Assembly: GCF_001747895.1 (NCBI RefSeq)
Contig: NZ_LNNB01000008.1
Coordinates: forward strand, 1-64,000
Source of the DNA: Staphylococcus equorum
GTDB taxonomy: Bacteria > Bacillota > Bacilli > Staphylococcales > Staphylococcaceae
Direction: 5' to 3'
Length of the DNA: 64,000 bases
The notes beneath the pieces were generated by a model. It was given only the letters and a program-made list of their open reading frames with translations. It ran no database searches and was not told the origin of the DNA. Of the stretch, positions 17,683 through 26,919 are shown piece after piece. Made by a program: the position numbers and the translations under genes. Each line of letters starts with the position of its first letter. Within the stretch, counting starts at the first letter, position 1.

Positions 17683-18518
17683 TGGATTTAGCAAGTAAAT
17701 ATTTTAATGATATAGATTGGCGTTATATTGACCATTCTTCTGGGTTAGCGCCTATGCAATCATTTGCATTCGATGATACATTTTCTGAAAGTGTTGGCAA
17801 AGATTTATCATGTAATGTGGTACGTACTTGGATACACCAACATACAGTCATTTTAGGTATACATGATTCACGCCTGCCTTTTTTACAAGACGGCATTCGT
17901 TATCTTACTGAAGAACGTGGCTATAATGCGATTGTTAGAAATTCAGGTGGTTTGGGTGTAGTCCTAGACCAAGGTATACTCAATATTTCTCTTCTCTTTA
18001 AAGGTAAACATGACATTACAATAGATGAAGCTTTTACAGTGATGTATTTATTGGTTTCGAAAATGTTTGAAGATGAAGATGTAGAGATTGAAACACATGA
18101 AATTGAACGATCGTATTGTCCAGGGAAATTTGATTTAAGTATTAATGGGCGAAAATTTGCGGGTATTTCCCAAAGACGGGTACGTGGTGGCATTGCTGTA
18201 CAAGTGTATCTTTGTGTAGAAGGTGATGGCAGTGAACGTGCTGATATGATGAAATCTTTTTATAAACGCGCATTAAAGGACTCAGAAACAAAATTCACTT
18301 ATCCAAATATTGATCCACAATGCATGGCGTCGTTAGAGTCACTATTAGGTAAAACAATCACTGTCCAAGACGTAATGTTTAAATTGTTATACGCCCTTAA
18401 AGATTTAGGTGGACAATTAAACACGGAACCTATAACAGATGATGAATGGCAACGCTATGAAGGTTACTTTGAAAAAATGATTGAACGTAACGCTAAGATG
18501 AATCAAGCGATGGAGTAA
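17682..18518 (+). CDS. lipL: Octanoyl/lipoyl-[GcvH]:protein amidotransferase LipL
   Basis: Transfers octanoyl or lipoyl groups from GcvH to E2 subunits of 2-oxoacid dehydrogenases. The 278-aa protein has the BPL/LPL fold with RNSGGLGVVLDQG (about 86-98), CPGKFDLSINGRKFAGISQRR with the conserved Lys, and a candidate acyl-acceptor Cys in QVYLCVEGD. It overlaps pta by one base; a terminator follows. In S. aureus LipL is the product of the gene next to pta. Confidence 0.9.
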   Translation: MDLASKYFNDIDWRYIDHSSGLAPMQSFAFDDTFSESVGKDLSCNVVRTWIHQHTVILGIHDSRLPFLQDGIRYLTEERGYNAIVRNSGGLGVVLDQGILNISLLFKGKHDITIDEAFTVMYLLVSKMFEDEDVEIETHEIERSYCPGKFDLSINGRKFAGISQRRVRGGIAVQVYLCVEGDGSERADMMKSFYKRALKDSETKFTYPNIDPQCMASLESLLGKTITVQDVMFKLLYALKDLGGQLNTEPITDDEWQRYEGYFEKMIERNAKMNQAME

Positions 18519-18527
18519 ATAATTATT

Positions 18528-18577
18528 AAGACCAGAAACGATACTTTTTTATTAAAGTAACGACTCTGGTCTTTTTT
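18528..18577 (+). terminator. Terminator after pta-lipL
   Basis: Stem AAGACCAGA with TCTGGTCTT followed by a T-run. Confidence 0.82.
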
Positions 18578-18962
18578 ATAGTTACTATAAAAAAGATTGA
18601 CATAAATCTTTCTAATTGTTGAATTATAGAAAGTAAATAAGTAATATAGGAAAAGTGTAGTTTAAAACTAACTAATTTAAATAAATTTCCGTAAAATCAT
18701 GTTAACTTTTTGAATATAAGGCTATAGAGTTTTATAATGGAAAAGTATTGATTATAATTAGTAGCAGGTATTAACTTTTGAGAAGACACTTTCTGTTATT
18801 TAATTAAAAATAAACCAAATATCTATGTCTAGAGTTGTATGGCATAATATAAAATTTGTGAGATAATGTATAATAATGTGTGTAAAATTAGTTAAGGTTG
18901 AGTATTTTCATATAGAATACGAGCAGTCTTTTCAAATTATTAATAATAAAAGACATATTAGA

Positions 18963-19072
18963 TGCGCTAACAACGAGACTTAGAACACGAAATTTCCTGG
19001 GAAATTTAAGCAGAATGCATTGTGGTGTTCTGAAATGACTAAAATCAGTGTGGTCTGTAAGGTGTAGCGTAC
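18963..19072 (+). promoter_or_regulatory. Structured leader upstream of mvaK1
   Basis: The 597-bp gap 18519-19115 ends in a foldable leader. An outer stem GCGCTA/TAGCGT encloses AGAACAC/GTGTTCT (18982-18988 with 19025-19031). That stem itself encloses AAATTTCC-TG-GGAAATTT. The ribosome site AAAGGTGA lies 30 bases later. This resembles a multibranched regulatory leader, but it matches no riboswitch or T-box consensus I know. AT-rich promoter-like sequence lies around 18830-18890. Confidence 0.4.
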
Positions 19073-19115
19073 TTAAAATATAAAACTAAAGAAAATACTA
19101 AAGGTGATTGAGAAT

Positions 19116-20039
19116 ATGACACAACAAGGATATGGGGAAGCAAATGGAAAAGTAATATTAATTGGTGAACATGCTGTTACATTTGGCGAGCCAGCAATTG
19201 CGATTCCATTTACGACCGGGAAAGTGAGAGCGAAAATAGAATCTATAAAAGAACCTCTTTCTTCATGTATTAAAAGTGATGTATATGAAGGTGAGTTAAT
19301 TAATGCACCTGAACATTTAAAGGCAGTAATAACTCGTTTTGTAGAAAAATATGAAATCCAAACACCTATAAAAGTTTCGATTGATACAAACTTACCACCA
19401 TCTAGAGGGCTAGGCTCAAGTGCTGCAATGGCGGTTGCTTTTGTGCGTGCAAGTTTCGACTACCTCAATAAACCATTATCTGATGAGGTGTTGATAGAAG
19501 AAGCCAATTGGGCGGAACGTATTGCACACGGTAAACCAAGTGGCATTGATACACAAACGATTGTATCGAATAAGCCAGTGTGGTTTAAGCAAGGTAACGT
19601 GACGACATTAAAGCCATTAGAATTGAATGGTTACATGATTGTTATTGACACAGGTGTACTCGGCTCTACAAAACAAGCAGTAGAAGATGTACATAATTTA
19701 TGTAAAGAAGATAATGAGTACTTAGAACATGTGAAACATATTGGTCAACTTGTACACGAAGCAAGTGACTCTATAGAGCATCATAACTTCGAAAAATTAG
19801 CCTCTATCTTTAATTTGTGTCAAGAAAGCTTACGTACATTAACGGTAAGCCATGATAAAATTGAAACATTACTTGAGGCAAGTAAACAACAAGGCGCTAT
19901 TGCTGGAAAATTAACTGGTGGCGGTCGCGGCGGTAGTATGATTGTACTTGCTTCAACCTTAGAAGTGGCTGAGAAAATTGTTGAAAGTGCGCAAAATTTA
20001 GGTGCACATCATACATGGATTGAATATTTAGGAGGTTAA
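19116..20039 (+). CDS. mvaK1: Mevalonate kinase
   Basis: GHMP kinase forming phosphomevalonate from mevalonate for isopentenyl diphosphate synthesis. The 307-aa protein shows the N-terminal GEHAVTFG motif, the phosphate-binding PPSRGLGSSAAMAVAF loop (about 90-105), KPSGIDTQT with the catalytic Asp, and the C-terminal KLTGGGRGGSM. The ATG at 19116 fits AAAGGTGA; an earlier in-frame TTG overlaps that site. First gene of the mevalonate operon; mvaD follows with overlap or 5-nt spacing. Confidence 0.95.
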   Translation: MTQQGYGEANGKVILIGEHAVTFGEPAIAIPFTTGKVRAKIESIKEPLSSCIKSDVYEGELINAPEHLKAVITRFVEKYEIQTPIKVSIDTNLPPSRGLGSSAAMAVAFVRASFDYLNKPLSDEVLIEEANWAERIAHGKPSGIDTQTIVSNKPVWFKQGNVTTLKPLELNGYMIVIDTGVLGSTKQAVEDVHNLCKEDNEYLEHVKHIGQLVHEASDSIEHHNFEKLASIFNLCQESLRTLTVSHDKIETLLEASKQQGAIAGKLTGGGRGGSMIVLASTLEVAEKIVESAQNLGAHHTWIEYLGG

Positions 20040-20044
20040 TGACG

Positions 20045-21028
20045 TTGGTTAATAGTGGTAAAGCACGTGCACATACAAATATTGCACTCATAAAATATTG
20101 GGGTAAAGCTGATGAAACTTATATTATTCCGATGAATAATAGTTTGTCGGTTACATTAGATCGCTTTTATACTGAAACTAAAGTGACATTTGATGAGAGC
20201 TATACTAAAGATACGCTTATTTTGAATGGCCAAGCAGTAAATGACGCAGAAGCAGCTAAGATACACCGTTTTATGGATGTGTTCCGCGAATTAAGTCAAA
20301 CCTCAATGTTTGCATATATTGAGAGTGATAATTATGTCCCTACAGCAGCAGGGTTAGCATCTTCAGCAAGTGCCTATGCGGCATTAGCAGCAGCTTGTGA
20401 TGCGGCTTTGAATTTAGGGTTAACAGGCAAAGCGTTATCTAGATTGGCTCGTAGAGGGTCAGGATCTGCTTCTAGAAGTATCTATGGCGGTTTTGTAGAA
20501 TGGGAAAAAGGGTATGATGATGAGACATCATATAGTTTTCCTGTTGAAGCAGATAATTGGGAAGACGAGTTAGCAATGATATTTGTTGTCATTAATAATA
20601 AATCGAAAAAAGTTTCAAGTCGTGCCGGTATGTCACTTACACGTGATACATCACGTTTTTATCAATATTGGTTAGACCATGTGGATGAGGACATAGCGTC
20701 AGTTAAGCATGCAATAAATCAAAAAGACTTTAAACAATTAGGTGAAGTGATTGAAGCCAACGGTTTGCGCATGCATGCAACAAACTTAGGTGCACAACCG
20801 CCGTTCACTTATATGGTCGACGACAGTTATTTAGTGATGGACATCGTAGACCAATGTCGTAAGGCGGGTCATCCTTGTTACTTTACGATGGATGCTGGTC
20901 CAAATGTTAAAATTTTAGTAGAAAAGAAAAATAAACAAGCGGTTGTTGATGCATTACATAAATCGTTTAAAGAAGACCAAATCATTGCGAGCGACATTAC
21001 ACGTACAGGCGTAGAAATTATTGAGTAA
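20045..21028 (+). CDS. mvaD: Diphosphomevalonate decarboxylase
   Basis: ATP-dependent decarboxylation of diphosphomevalonate to isopentenyl diphosphate. Motifs include ARAHTNIALIKYWGK at the N-terminus, AAGLASSASAYAALA (about residues 99-113), GSASRSIYGGFVEW and TMDAGPNVK with the catalytic Asp region. I choose TTG 20045: the GGAGG site is only 3 nt before ATG 20039 but 9 nt before this TTG, and it gives 327 aa, the S. aureus length as I recall it. ATG 20039 remains an alternative. Confidence 0.93.
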   Translation: MVNSGKARAHTNIALIKYWGKADETYIIPMNNSLSVTLDRFYTETKVTFDESYTKDTLILNGQAVNDAEAAKIHRFMDVFRELSQTSMFAYIESDNYVPTAAGLASSASAYAALAAACDAALNLGLTGKALSRLARRGSGSASRSIYGGFVEWEKGYDDETSYSFPVEADNWEDELAMIFVVINNKSKKVSSRAGMSLTRDTSRFYQYWLDHVDEDIASVKHAINQKDFKQLGEVIEANGLRMHATNLGAQPPFTYMVDDSYLVMDIVDQCRKAGHPCYFTMDAGPNVKILVEKKNKQAVVDALHKSFKEDQIIASDITRTGVEIIE

Positions 21029-21040
21029 GGAAGAGATAAA

Positions 21041-22117
21041 ATGATTCAAGTTAAAGCACCAGGGAAGCTATACATTGCAGGTGAATACGCAGTTGTCGAA
21101 CCTGGGTATAAATCAATATTAATCGCAGTGGATCGATTTGTAACTGCTTCTATTGAAGATTCAAATGCACCACAGGGTACGATACATTCTAAGACCTTAC
21201 ATCATGAACCAGTCACATTTCAAAGACGTGAAGATAAAATTGTAGTTTCAGATTTAAATGCTGCGAAACAATTGAAGTATGTCATCACAGCAATTGAAAT
21301 CTTTGAACAATTTGTAAGAAGTAATAATATGCCTTTAAAACATTTCAATTTAACAATTGATAGTAATTTAGACGATACAAATGGGCATAAATATGGTTTA
21401 GGTTCTAGTGCAGCTGTCTTGGTATCAGTTGTTAAAGCTTTGAATGAATTTTATGGTATGCATTTATCTAATTTATATATTTACAAACTTGCAGTTATTG
21501 CAAATATGAAATTACAAAGCTTAAGTTCTTGTGGTGATATTGCTGTCAGTGTTTATACTGGCTGGTTAGCTTATAGTACGTTTGATCATGAATGGGTATC
21601 ACAGCAAATTGAAGATACGTCAGTCAATGATGTATTGAATAAAAACTGGCCTGGCCTTCATATCGAACCATTACAGCCACCAGAAAATATGGAAGTGCTT
21701 ATAGGTTGGACTGGGTCACCAGCTTCATCACACCATTTAGTGAGTGAAGTAAAACGCTTGAAATCAGATCCTACCTTTTACGGTAAATTTTTAGAACGCT
21801 CTCATTTATGTGTTGAGAAGTTGATACATGCTTTTAAAACGAATCATATTAAAGGGGTGCAACAAATGATTCGCATCAACCGTGAGATTATTCAATCTAT
21901 GGATAAAGAAGCGACAGTTGATATTGAAACTGCCCATTTAAAAGTATTGTGTTCTGTAGCTGAAAAATATGGCGGCGCTGCCAAAACATCAGGCGCAGGT
22001 GGTGGAGATTGTGGCATAACGATAATCAATAAAGGTATTAATAAGCAACGTATTTACGATGAATGGTTAGAAAATGAAGTAAAACCTTTGGAGTTTAATA
22101 TATACCATGGTCAATAA
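21041..22117 (+). CDS. mvaK2: Phosphomevalonate kinase
   Basis: Third enzyme of the pathway, phosphorylating 5-phosphomevalonate. The 358-aa GHMP kinase has APGKLYIAGEYAVVEPG at the N-terminus, KYGLGSSAAVLVSV (about residues 111-124), and AKTSGAGGGDCGI near the C-terminus. Leader AAGGAAGAG precedes the ATG, 13 nt after mvaD. It closes the operon; no clear terminator is seen before the weak repeat at 22138. Confidence 0.95.
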   Translation: MIQVKAPGKLYIAGEYAVVEPGYKSILIAVDRFVTASIEDSNAPQGTIHSKTLHHEPVTFQRREDKIVVSDLNAAKQLKYVITAIEIFEQFVRSNNMPLKHFNLTIDSNLDDTNGHKYGLGSSAAVLVSVVKALNEFYGMHLSNLYIYKLAVIANMKLQSLSSCGDIAVSVYTGWLAYSTFDHEWVSQQIEDTSVNDVLNKNWPGLHIEPLQPPENMEVLIGWTGSPASSHHLVSEVKRLKSDPTFYGKFLERSHLCVEKLIHAFKTNHIKGVQQMIRINREIIQSMDKEATVDIETAHLKVLCSVAEKYGGAAKTSGAGGGDCGITIINKGINKQRIYDEWLENEVKPLEFNIYHGQ

Positions 22118-22388
22118 TGAAAATGAACAGTATGAAGCTGAGGCATAAATATATGTCCCACTCACTACTGTTTTTTATTTTGCTGAAATTGAATAAAAGT
22201 AAACGATGTAGCAACTAAACCTAAGACACTGATAAGCAACGCATAATACGTTGTCGTTAATCTGAACACATCTAAATAACTCAATGGAAAATTTACCTCT
22301 TAATGGAAATAAATTCAGTTGTAGAAATGAATTGTCTAAATGTACGAATGTTATTGAACTCATTGAGATTAAAGCATACGATCATCTT
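22118..22388. other. Gap after mvaK2: repeat fragment and possible gene remnant
   Basis: Contains GAGGCATAAATATATGTCCCACTC, written here as a partial copy of the common staphylococcal GAGGCTGGGACATA repeat. On the minus strand, frames spanning about 22300-22160 read like the end of a membrane protein (TTYYALLISVLGLVATSFTF) but need a frameshift near 22290 and have no start. Probably a decayed gene; weakly supported. Confidence 0.3.
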
Positions 22389-22404
22389 AAGAAAGCGCTT
22401 ACAA
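22389..22404. promoter_or_regulatory. cre site (CcpA operator) before malP
   Basis: AAGAAAGCGCTTACAA matches the catabolite-responsive element WTGNNARCGNWWWCAW at all but one position and lies 28 bp before the PTS start, so glucose repression through CcpA is likely. Confidence 0.75.
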
Positions 22405-22431
22405 TAATGCAGTGATAGAAGGGTGATTATT

Positions 22432-24036
22432 ATGAATTTGGGACGTAAGTTTGGAGATGCAATTCGTAGATTTGGTGGCGCAATGATTGTTCCAGTATTA
22501 TTATTTCCATTTTTCGGGATTATTATTGGCATAGCTACACTGTTTAAAAACGAGGCGATTATGGGTCAGCTGGCTGATCCTAATGGTTTATGGTTTCAAA
22601 TATGGTCATTAATTGAAAATGGTGGGTGGACGGTATTTGAAAATATAGAACTTATTTTCGTTATCGGCTTACCTATATCACTAGCTAAAAAGTCAGCTGG
22701 CCATGCAGTAATGTCTTCGGTAGTAACTTATATGATGTTTAATTATTTTATAAATAGCATATTAACGACATGGGGGCCTGCTTTTGGTGTGGACTTTAAG
22801 GGCGATGCGGGAGAAGTCACAGGTATTACTGAACTCGCAGGTATTAAAACCTTAGATACAAATATTATCGGTGCACTCATCATCTCAGGCATCGCGATTT
22901 GGTTACATAATCGATATTATGATAAGAAATTGCCAGAGTCTTTAGGGATATTCCAAGGTTCGCCGTTTGTTGTCATGATAGCATTCTTTGCTATGATTCC
23001 ATTAGCATTTTTAACGAGTTGGGGATGGCCTATTGTTCAAGGATGGATTGCTTCGTTACAAGTATTTTTAGCTTCATCAAGTTACGTTGGCGTATGGCTT
23101 TTCCACTTTTTAGAACGTATTTTAATTCCGACAGGATTACATCATTTCATCTACACACCGTTTGAATATGGACCGGCAGTAGTCGATGGTGGTATTAAAT
23201 CGTATTGGATTTCTCATTTAACTGAGTATTCACAAACAACAAAACCACTAAAAGAAATTTTTCCAGGTGGTGGATTTTTATTACAAGGTAATATTAAAAT
23301 GTTCGGCTCGATTGGTATAGCACTTGCGATATATTCAACGGCAAAAGCACATAAAAAGAAAGAAGTTGGGGCATTATTATTAGCTGCTACTTTAACAGCC
23401 GTGTTTGCAGGTATCACAGAGCCACTAGAATTTACGTTTATCTTTATAGCGCCGTTTCTATTTTTAATTCACGCTATTCTCGGAGCAACAATGGTGACCA
23501 TTATGCATGGGTTTGGTCTTGTAGGTAATTTAGGCGGCGGCTTTATTGAAATCGCAGCAACCAATTGGATTCCATTGTTTGGTTCGCATTGGGGAACTTA
23601 CGTCGCTCAATTTATTATAGGCATTATATTCATATTCATTTATTATTATCTATTCAGATTTATTATCCTAAAAATGGATATACCTATGCCAGGTAGAGAG
23701 AAAGATGATGAGATAGATGCTAAGCTCTATACGAAACGTGATTATAAGGAAAATAAACACAAAAAAGCGAGTGATAAAAACGAATATGAAACAAAAGCTG
23801 CAATTTATTTAGAAGGCTTAGGTGGCACGGAAAATATTGCTGATATAACAAATTGTGCAACAAGATTACGTGTGACCGTTAAAGACCCTGAAAAAGTAGA
23901 AGAAGATGGCTATTTTAAAACAGTGGGTGGTGCGCATGGACTCGTGAAAAGCGGGAAAAACGTACAAGTCATCGTAGGACTTTCGGTTCCACAAGTGAGA
24001 GAAGCGGCAGAACAAATTATTAAGCACGAATCGTAA
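22432..24036 (+). CDS. malP: PTS alpha-glucoside (maltose-type) EIICB permease
   Basis: Imports and phosphorylates an alpha-glucoside through the phosphotransferase system. The 534-aa protein has an EIIC membrane domain (about residues 1-420) with ERILIPTGLHHFIYTPF and GITEPLEFTF. A linker and a C-terminal EIIB domain follow, with phosphocysteine Cys475 in TNCATRLRV. It aligns along its length with Bacillus MalP/GlvC as recalled. There is no EIIA domain, so it borrows one. ATG 22432 fits the AGAAGGGTGA leader. Notably no malA/glvA phospho-glucosidase is adjacent. Confidence 0.9.
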   Translation: MNLGRKFGDAIRRFGGAMIVPVLLFPFFGIIIGIATLFKNEAIMGQLADPNGLWFQIWSLIENGGWTVFENIELIFVIGLPISLAKKSAGHAVMSSVVTYMMFNYFINSILTTWGPAFGVDFKGDAGEVTGITELAGIKTLDTNIIGALIISGIAIWLHNRYYDKKLPESLGIFQGSPFVVMIAFFAMIPLAFLTSWGWPIVQGWIASLQVFLASSSYVGVWLFHFLERILIPTGLHHFIYTPFEYGPAVVDGGIKSYWISHLTEYSQTTKPLKEIFPGGGFLLQGNIKMFGSIGIALAIYSTAKAHKKKEVGALLLAATLTAVFAGITEPLEFTFIFIAPFLFLIHAILGATMVTIMHGFGLVGNLGGGFIEIAATNWIPLFGSHWGTYVAQFIIGIIFIFIYYYLFRFIILKMDIPMPGREKDDEIDAKLYTKRDYKENKHKKASDKNEYETKAAIYLEGLGGTENIADITNCATRLRVTVKDPEKVEEDGYFKTVGGAHGLVKSGKNVQVIVGLSVPQVREAAEQIIKHES

Positions 24037-24050
24037 GACTATAAAATTAA

Positions 24051-24095
24051 ATATGATGTAAAACAAACCAGTATCGTTGTTTTACATCATATAAT
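24051..24095. terminator. Bidirectional terminator between malP and rpiR gene
   Basis: Stem ATATGATGTAAAACAA with TTGTTTTACATCATAT between convergent genes, flanked by A/T-rich sequence. Confidence 0.82.
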
Positions 24096-24100
24096 TTGTA

Positions 24101-24853
24101 TCATTGTTTGGAAATTTTGTAGTTGTGATATGTTCTAGCGATAAAATCAAAAACGACATAATATGGTGTAAAACTGTAATGTTTCGTATTATTAAAAAAT
24201 TGCATTGGTGCACTGTTAACATAAATATTGAAGGCGGCATTTTTGGCAATATAGTTGTCATGCAATGTCGTGATAGAGACGTAATGCAATTCACGTGATT
24301 TAATGAGTTGAATAGGTTCTTTTAAATTTTTAGTTTCACCCGATAAAGAAATGATGAAAAGTAAATCTTCTGGTGACATTTGATCTATAGCTAAGCGCAA
24401 TTCATTTTCATCATTAACAACAATAGAGCGTTTAGAGATAGAAAGCATATGGCGTTGTGCTTCCCTGGCAACATTTTGTTGGGCCATGCCTGTGCCGAAG
24501 ATATAGACGAAAGGTGCAGCTTCTAATAAGTGGTTTAAAAGTTTATAGTCGAACATTTGAAGGTGTTCTACAGTTCTTTGCACATCTTCGACAATCGGGT
24601 CTGTGCTTGCTAAATGTGATGGTTGCGCGTTGTTTTCCATTTTTAGGTAAAACTTAAAGTTGCTATAGCCTTCAAAGCCCATCTTTTTAACGAGCCTATG
24701 AATCGTTGAGATGGAAGTATGCGTGAGTTTACTTAAATCATGGATTTTCATAGCTGACATGTCATCCATGTTTTGACGTATGATATTGATGATATGTAAA
24801 TCATTTTCAGTTAATTGCTCAAAGTATTTATTTATAAGATGATCAAGTACCAT
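24101..24853 (-). CDS. MurR/RpiR family sugar regulator
   Basis: A 250-aa regulator with an N-terminal RpiR helix-turn-helix (KIHDLSKLTHTSISTIHRLVKK, shown here as residues about 35-56, key T-x-S-T-x-H-R) and a C-terminal SIS phosphosugar-binding domain with FGTGMAQQN and SLSGETKN. ATG 24853 is preferred because AGGTGG lies 11 nt upstream; a GTG at 24868 is within that site. It converges with malP and diverges from the dehydrogenase operon, so it may sense a phosphosugar made by the PTS and control both. Bacillus MalR/GlvR is of the same family. Confidence 0.87.
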   Translation of the reverse strand: MVLDHLINKYFEQLTENDLHIINIIRQNMDDMSAMKIHDLSKLTHTSISTIHRLVKKMGFEGYSNFKFYLKMENNAQPSHLASTDPIVEDVQRTVEHLQMFDYKLLNHLLEAAPFVYIFGTGMAQQNVAREAQRHMLSISKRSIVVNDENELRLAIDQMSPEDLLFIISLSGETKNLKEPIQLIKSRELHYVSITTLHDNYIAKNAAFNIYVNSAPMQFFNNTKHYSFTPYYVVFDFIARTYHNYKISKQ

Positions 24854-24877
24854 ATGTGTGGATTCCACCTATTCATT

Positions 24878-24889
24878 GGAAAATTTTCC
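24878..24889. promoter_or_regulatory. Palindromic candidate RpiR operator
   Basis: GGAAAATTTTCC is a perfect 12-bp palindrome 25 bp before the regulator start, in the divergent region shared with the dehydrogenase operon. RpiR-type operators are often such AT-centred palindromes. Confidence 0.45.
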
Positions 24890-25028
24890 GGAATTTGAAA
24901 ATATATTCTAATGTTAATATATAAAATCTAAATACGTCAAATTTATTGGTATTTTTAACATTGTATTTTAATATGAAATTAAGTATTAACCTTTTAAATG
25001 TAATAAAGCTTAAATTTAATACGACTTT

Positions 25029-25044
25029 TTGTAAGCGGTTACTT
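25029..25044. promoter_or_regulatory. cre site before the dehydrogenase operon
   Basis: TTGTAAGCGGTTACTT matches the cre consensus at 15 of 16 positions and lies about 40 bp before the first gene, matching the cre of malP and suggesting co-regulation. Confidence 0.7.
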
Positions 25045-25082
25045 TTAAAGACTGAATAAATTTAATATAAAGGGATGAGTCT

Positions 25083-26165
25083 ATGAATGTGAAAATTGGA
25101 ATAATTGGATGCGGTGGCATAGCTAATGGTAAGCATTTACCAAGTTTAGAAAAAATCCCAGAAGCAACTATGGTCGCTTTTTGCGATATAGACGTAGCTA
25201 AAGCTGAATCTGCAGCGACAACTTACGGTATAGAAAACGCGACAATATATGAAGATTACAAGCAATTACTCGAAGATAAATCTATAGAAGTAATACACGT
25301 GTGTACACCTAATAATACACATAAGGAGATAACAGTTGCAGCATTAAATGCTGGGAAACATGTAATGTGCGAGAAACCAATGGCTAAAACTTCAGACGAA
25401 GCCCGTGAAATGATCGAGGCGGCGGAGCGAAATAATAAAAAATTAACAATTGGTTACCAAAATAGATTTAGAGCTGACAGTCAACATTTACGAAAAGTGA
25501 CGCAACGTGGAGACTTAGGAGATATTTATTATAGTAAAGCGCAAGCAATTCGACGTCGTGCAGTTCCTACGTGGGGTGTGTTCCTAGATGAAGAGAAACA
25601 AGGCGGCGGACCATTAATTGATATTGGTACACATGCTTTGGATTTAACATTATGGATGATGGATAATTACGAACCAGAGTCTGTTATGGGATCTACTTTT
25701 CATAAATTGGGGAAACAAGAAAATGCAGCAAATGCATGGGGATCATGGGATCCAGATAAGTTCACTGTTGAAGACTCAGCGTTTGGTTTTATTAAGATGC
25801 GTAATGGCGCAACAATCATCTTAGAATCTAGTTGGGCGCTCAATTCTTTAGACGTAGACGAAGCAAAATGTGCATTGTCAGGTACGCATGGTGGTGCGGA
25901 TATGAAGGATGGTTTACGCCTCCATGGTGAAGCATTTGGCACTTTATATACGTCTCAAATTGAAGTAGATAATGCAGGTGTTGATTTTTATGAAAGTGAA
26001 AAAATCGATGAAGCTGAAGAAGAAGCACGTGCTTGGATAGATAATATTATTCATGATACTGAACCAGTCGTAAAACCTAAAGAAGCGTTTGTAGTAACTC
26101 AAATATTAGAAGCGATATATGAATCTGCAAAAACAGGAAAAGCGGTATATCTCAATAATCATTAA
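25083..26165 (+). CDS. Gfo/Idh/MocA family sugar oxidoreductase (first)
   Basis: A 360-aa NAD(P)-dependent dehydrogenase. The Rossmann motif GIIGCGGIANGKH starts at residue 6, CEKPMA (about residue 96) holds the conserved catalytic Lys, and GGGPLIDIGTHALDL carries the Asp/His active-site pair. Family members oxidise sugar hydroxyls, often at C3 of glucosides. Leader AAGGGATGAG precedes the ATG. First gene of a four-gene operon. It shares RRRAVPTWGVF with RRRKVPGWGVF of its paralogue at 26920, so the two arose by duplication. Confidence 0.87.
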   Translation: MNVKIGIIGCGGIANGKHLPSLEKIPEATMVAFCDIDVAKAESAATTYGIENATIYEDYKQLLEDKSIEVIHVCTPNNTHKEITVAALNAGKHVMCEKPMAKTSDEAREMIEAAERNNKKLTIGYQNRFRADSQHLRKVTQRGDLGDIYYSKAQAIRRRAVPTWGVFLDEEKQGGGPLIDIGTHALDLTLWMMDNYEPESVMGSTFHKLGKQENAANAWGSWDPDKFTVEDSAFGFIKMRNGATIILESSWALNSLDVDEAKCALSGTHGGADMKDGLRLHGEAFGTLYTSQIEVDNAGVDFYESEKIDEAEEEARAWIDNIIHDTEPVVKPKEAFVVTQILEAIYESAKTGKAVYLNNH

Positions 26166-26183
26166 TCAAAGGGGAGCTTACTA

Positions 26184-26900
26184 TTGAATATAACAATTTG
26201 GAATGAATTTCGTCATGAACAAGAAAGTGCTGAAGTAAAAAAAGTTTATCCTGAAGGTATTCATAAAGCATTAGCGTCTTTTCTAGAGCATGAACACCAA
26301 GTTAAGACGGCAACACTAGACGAACCCGAACATGGTCTGACAGACGATGTATTAGCGAATACAGACGTGTTAGTTTGGTGGGGGCATAAAGCACATGATG
26401 AAGTCGAGGATATCATTGTAGAAAAAGTGAAACAACGTGTGTTGGATGGCATGGGTCTTGTTGTGTTACATTCTGGCCATTTCTCGAAAATTTTCAAAAA
26501 CTTAATGGGCACTACGTGTGACCTTAAGTGGAGAGAAGCAGATGAAAAAGAACGATTATGGGTAGTTGATCCGACACATCCGATTACTGAAGGCTTAGAT
26601 TCATATTTTGAATTAGAGAAAGAAGAAATGTACGGAGAGCATTTTGATATCCCAGCACCAGATGAAACAGTATTTATTAGCTGGTTTGAAGGCGGAGAGG
26701 TCTTTAGAAGCGGAGCGACTTTTAAAAGAGGTAATGGCAAAATATTCTATTTTAGACCAGGCCATGAAAGTTATCCGACATATTATAATGCCAATATCCA
26801 ACAAGTCATCAAAAATGGCGTGAAATGGGCATGCAATACCAATACACCGAAACATCAGTATGGCAATGCTCAACCGTTAGAGGAAATAAAAGAAAAATAG
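26184..26900 (+). CDS. ThuA-domain protein
   Basis: A 238-aa protein of the ThuA (trehalose utilisation) class I glutamine amidotransferase-like fold, without a clear catalytic cysteine. Conserved patches are [14 protein letters not shown] (about 58-71), [18 protein letters not shown] (about 93-110) and [14 protein letters not shown] (about 192-205). TTG is used as start, 8 nt after GGGGAG. In rhizobia ThuA works with the dehydrogenase ThuB on trehalose-type disaccharides; the exact reaction of ThuA is unsettled. Lies 18 nt after the first dehydrogenase. Confidence 0.83.
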   Translation: MNITIWNEFRHEQESAEVKKVYPEGIHKALASFLEHEHQVKTATLDEPEHGLTDDVLANTDVLVWWGHKAHDEVEDIIVEKVKQRVLDGMGLVVLHSGHFSKIFKNLMGTTCDLKWREADEKERLWVVDPTHPITEGLDSYFELEKEEMYGEHFDIPAPDETVFISWFEGGEVFRSGATFKRGNGKIFYFRPGHESYPTYYNANIQQVIKNGVKWACNTNTPKHQYGNAQPLEEIKEK

Positions 26901-26919
26901 GGTTGGGAGTTTGGTTACT

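Noticed and set aside
26261..26740. 159-codon minus-strand frame
   Set aside because: Antisense to the ThuA gene, no ribosome site.
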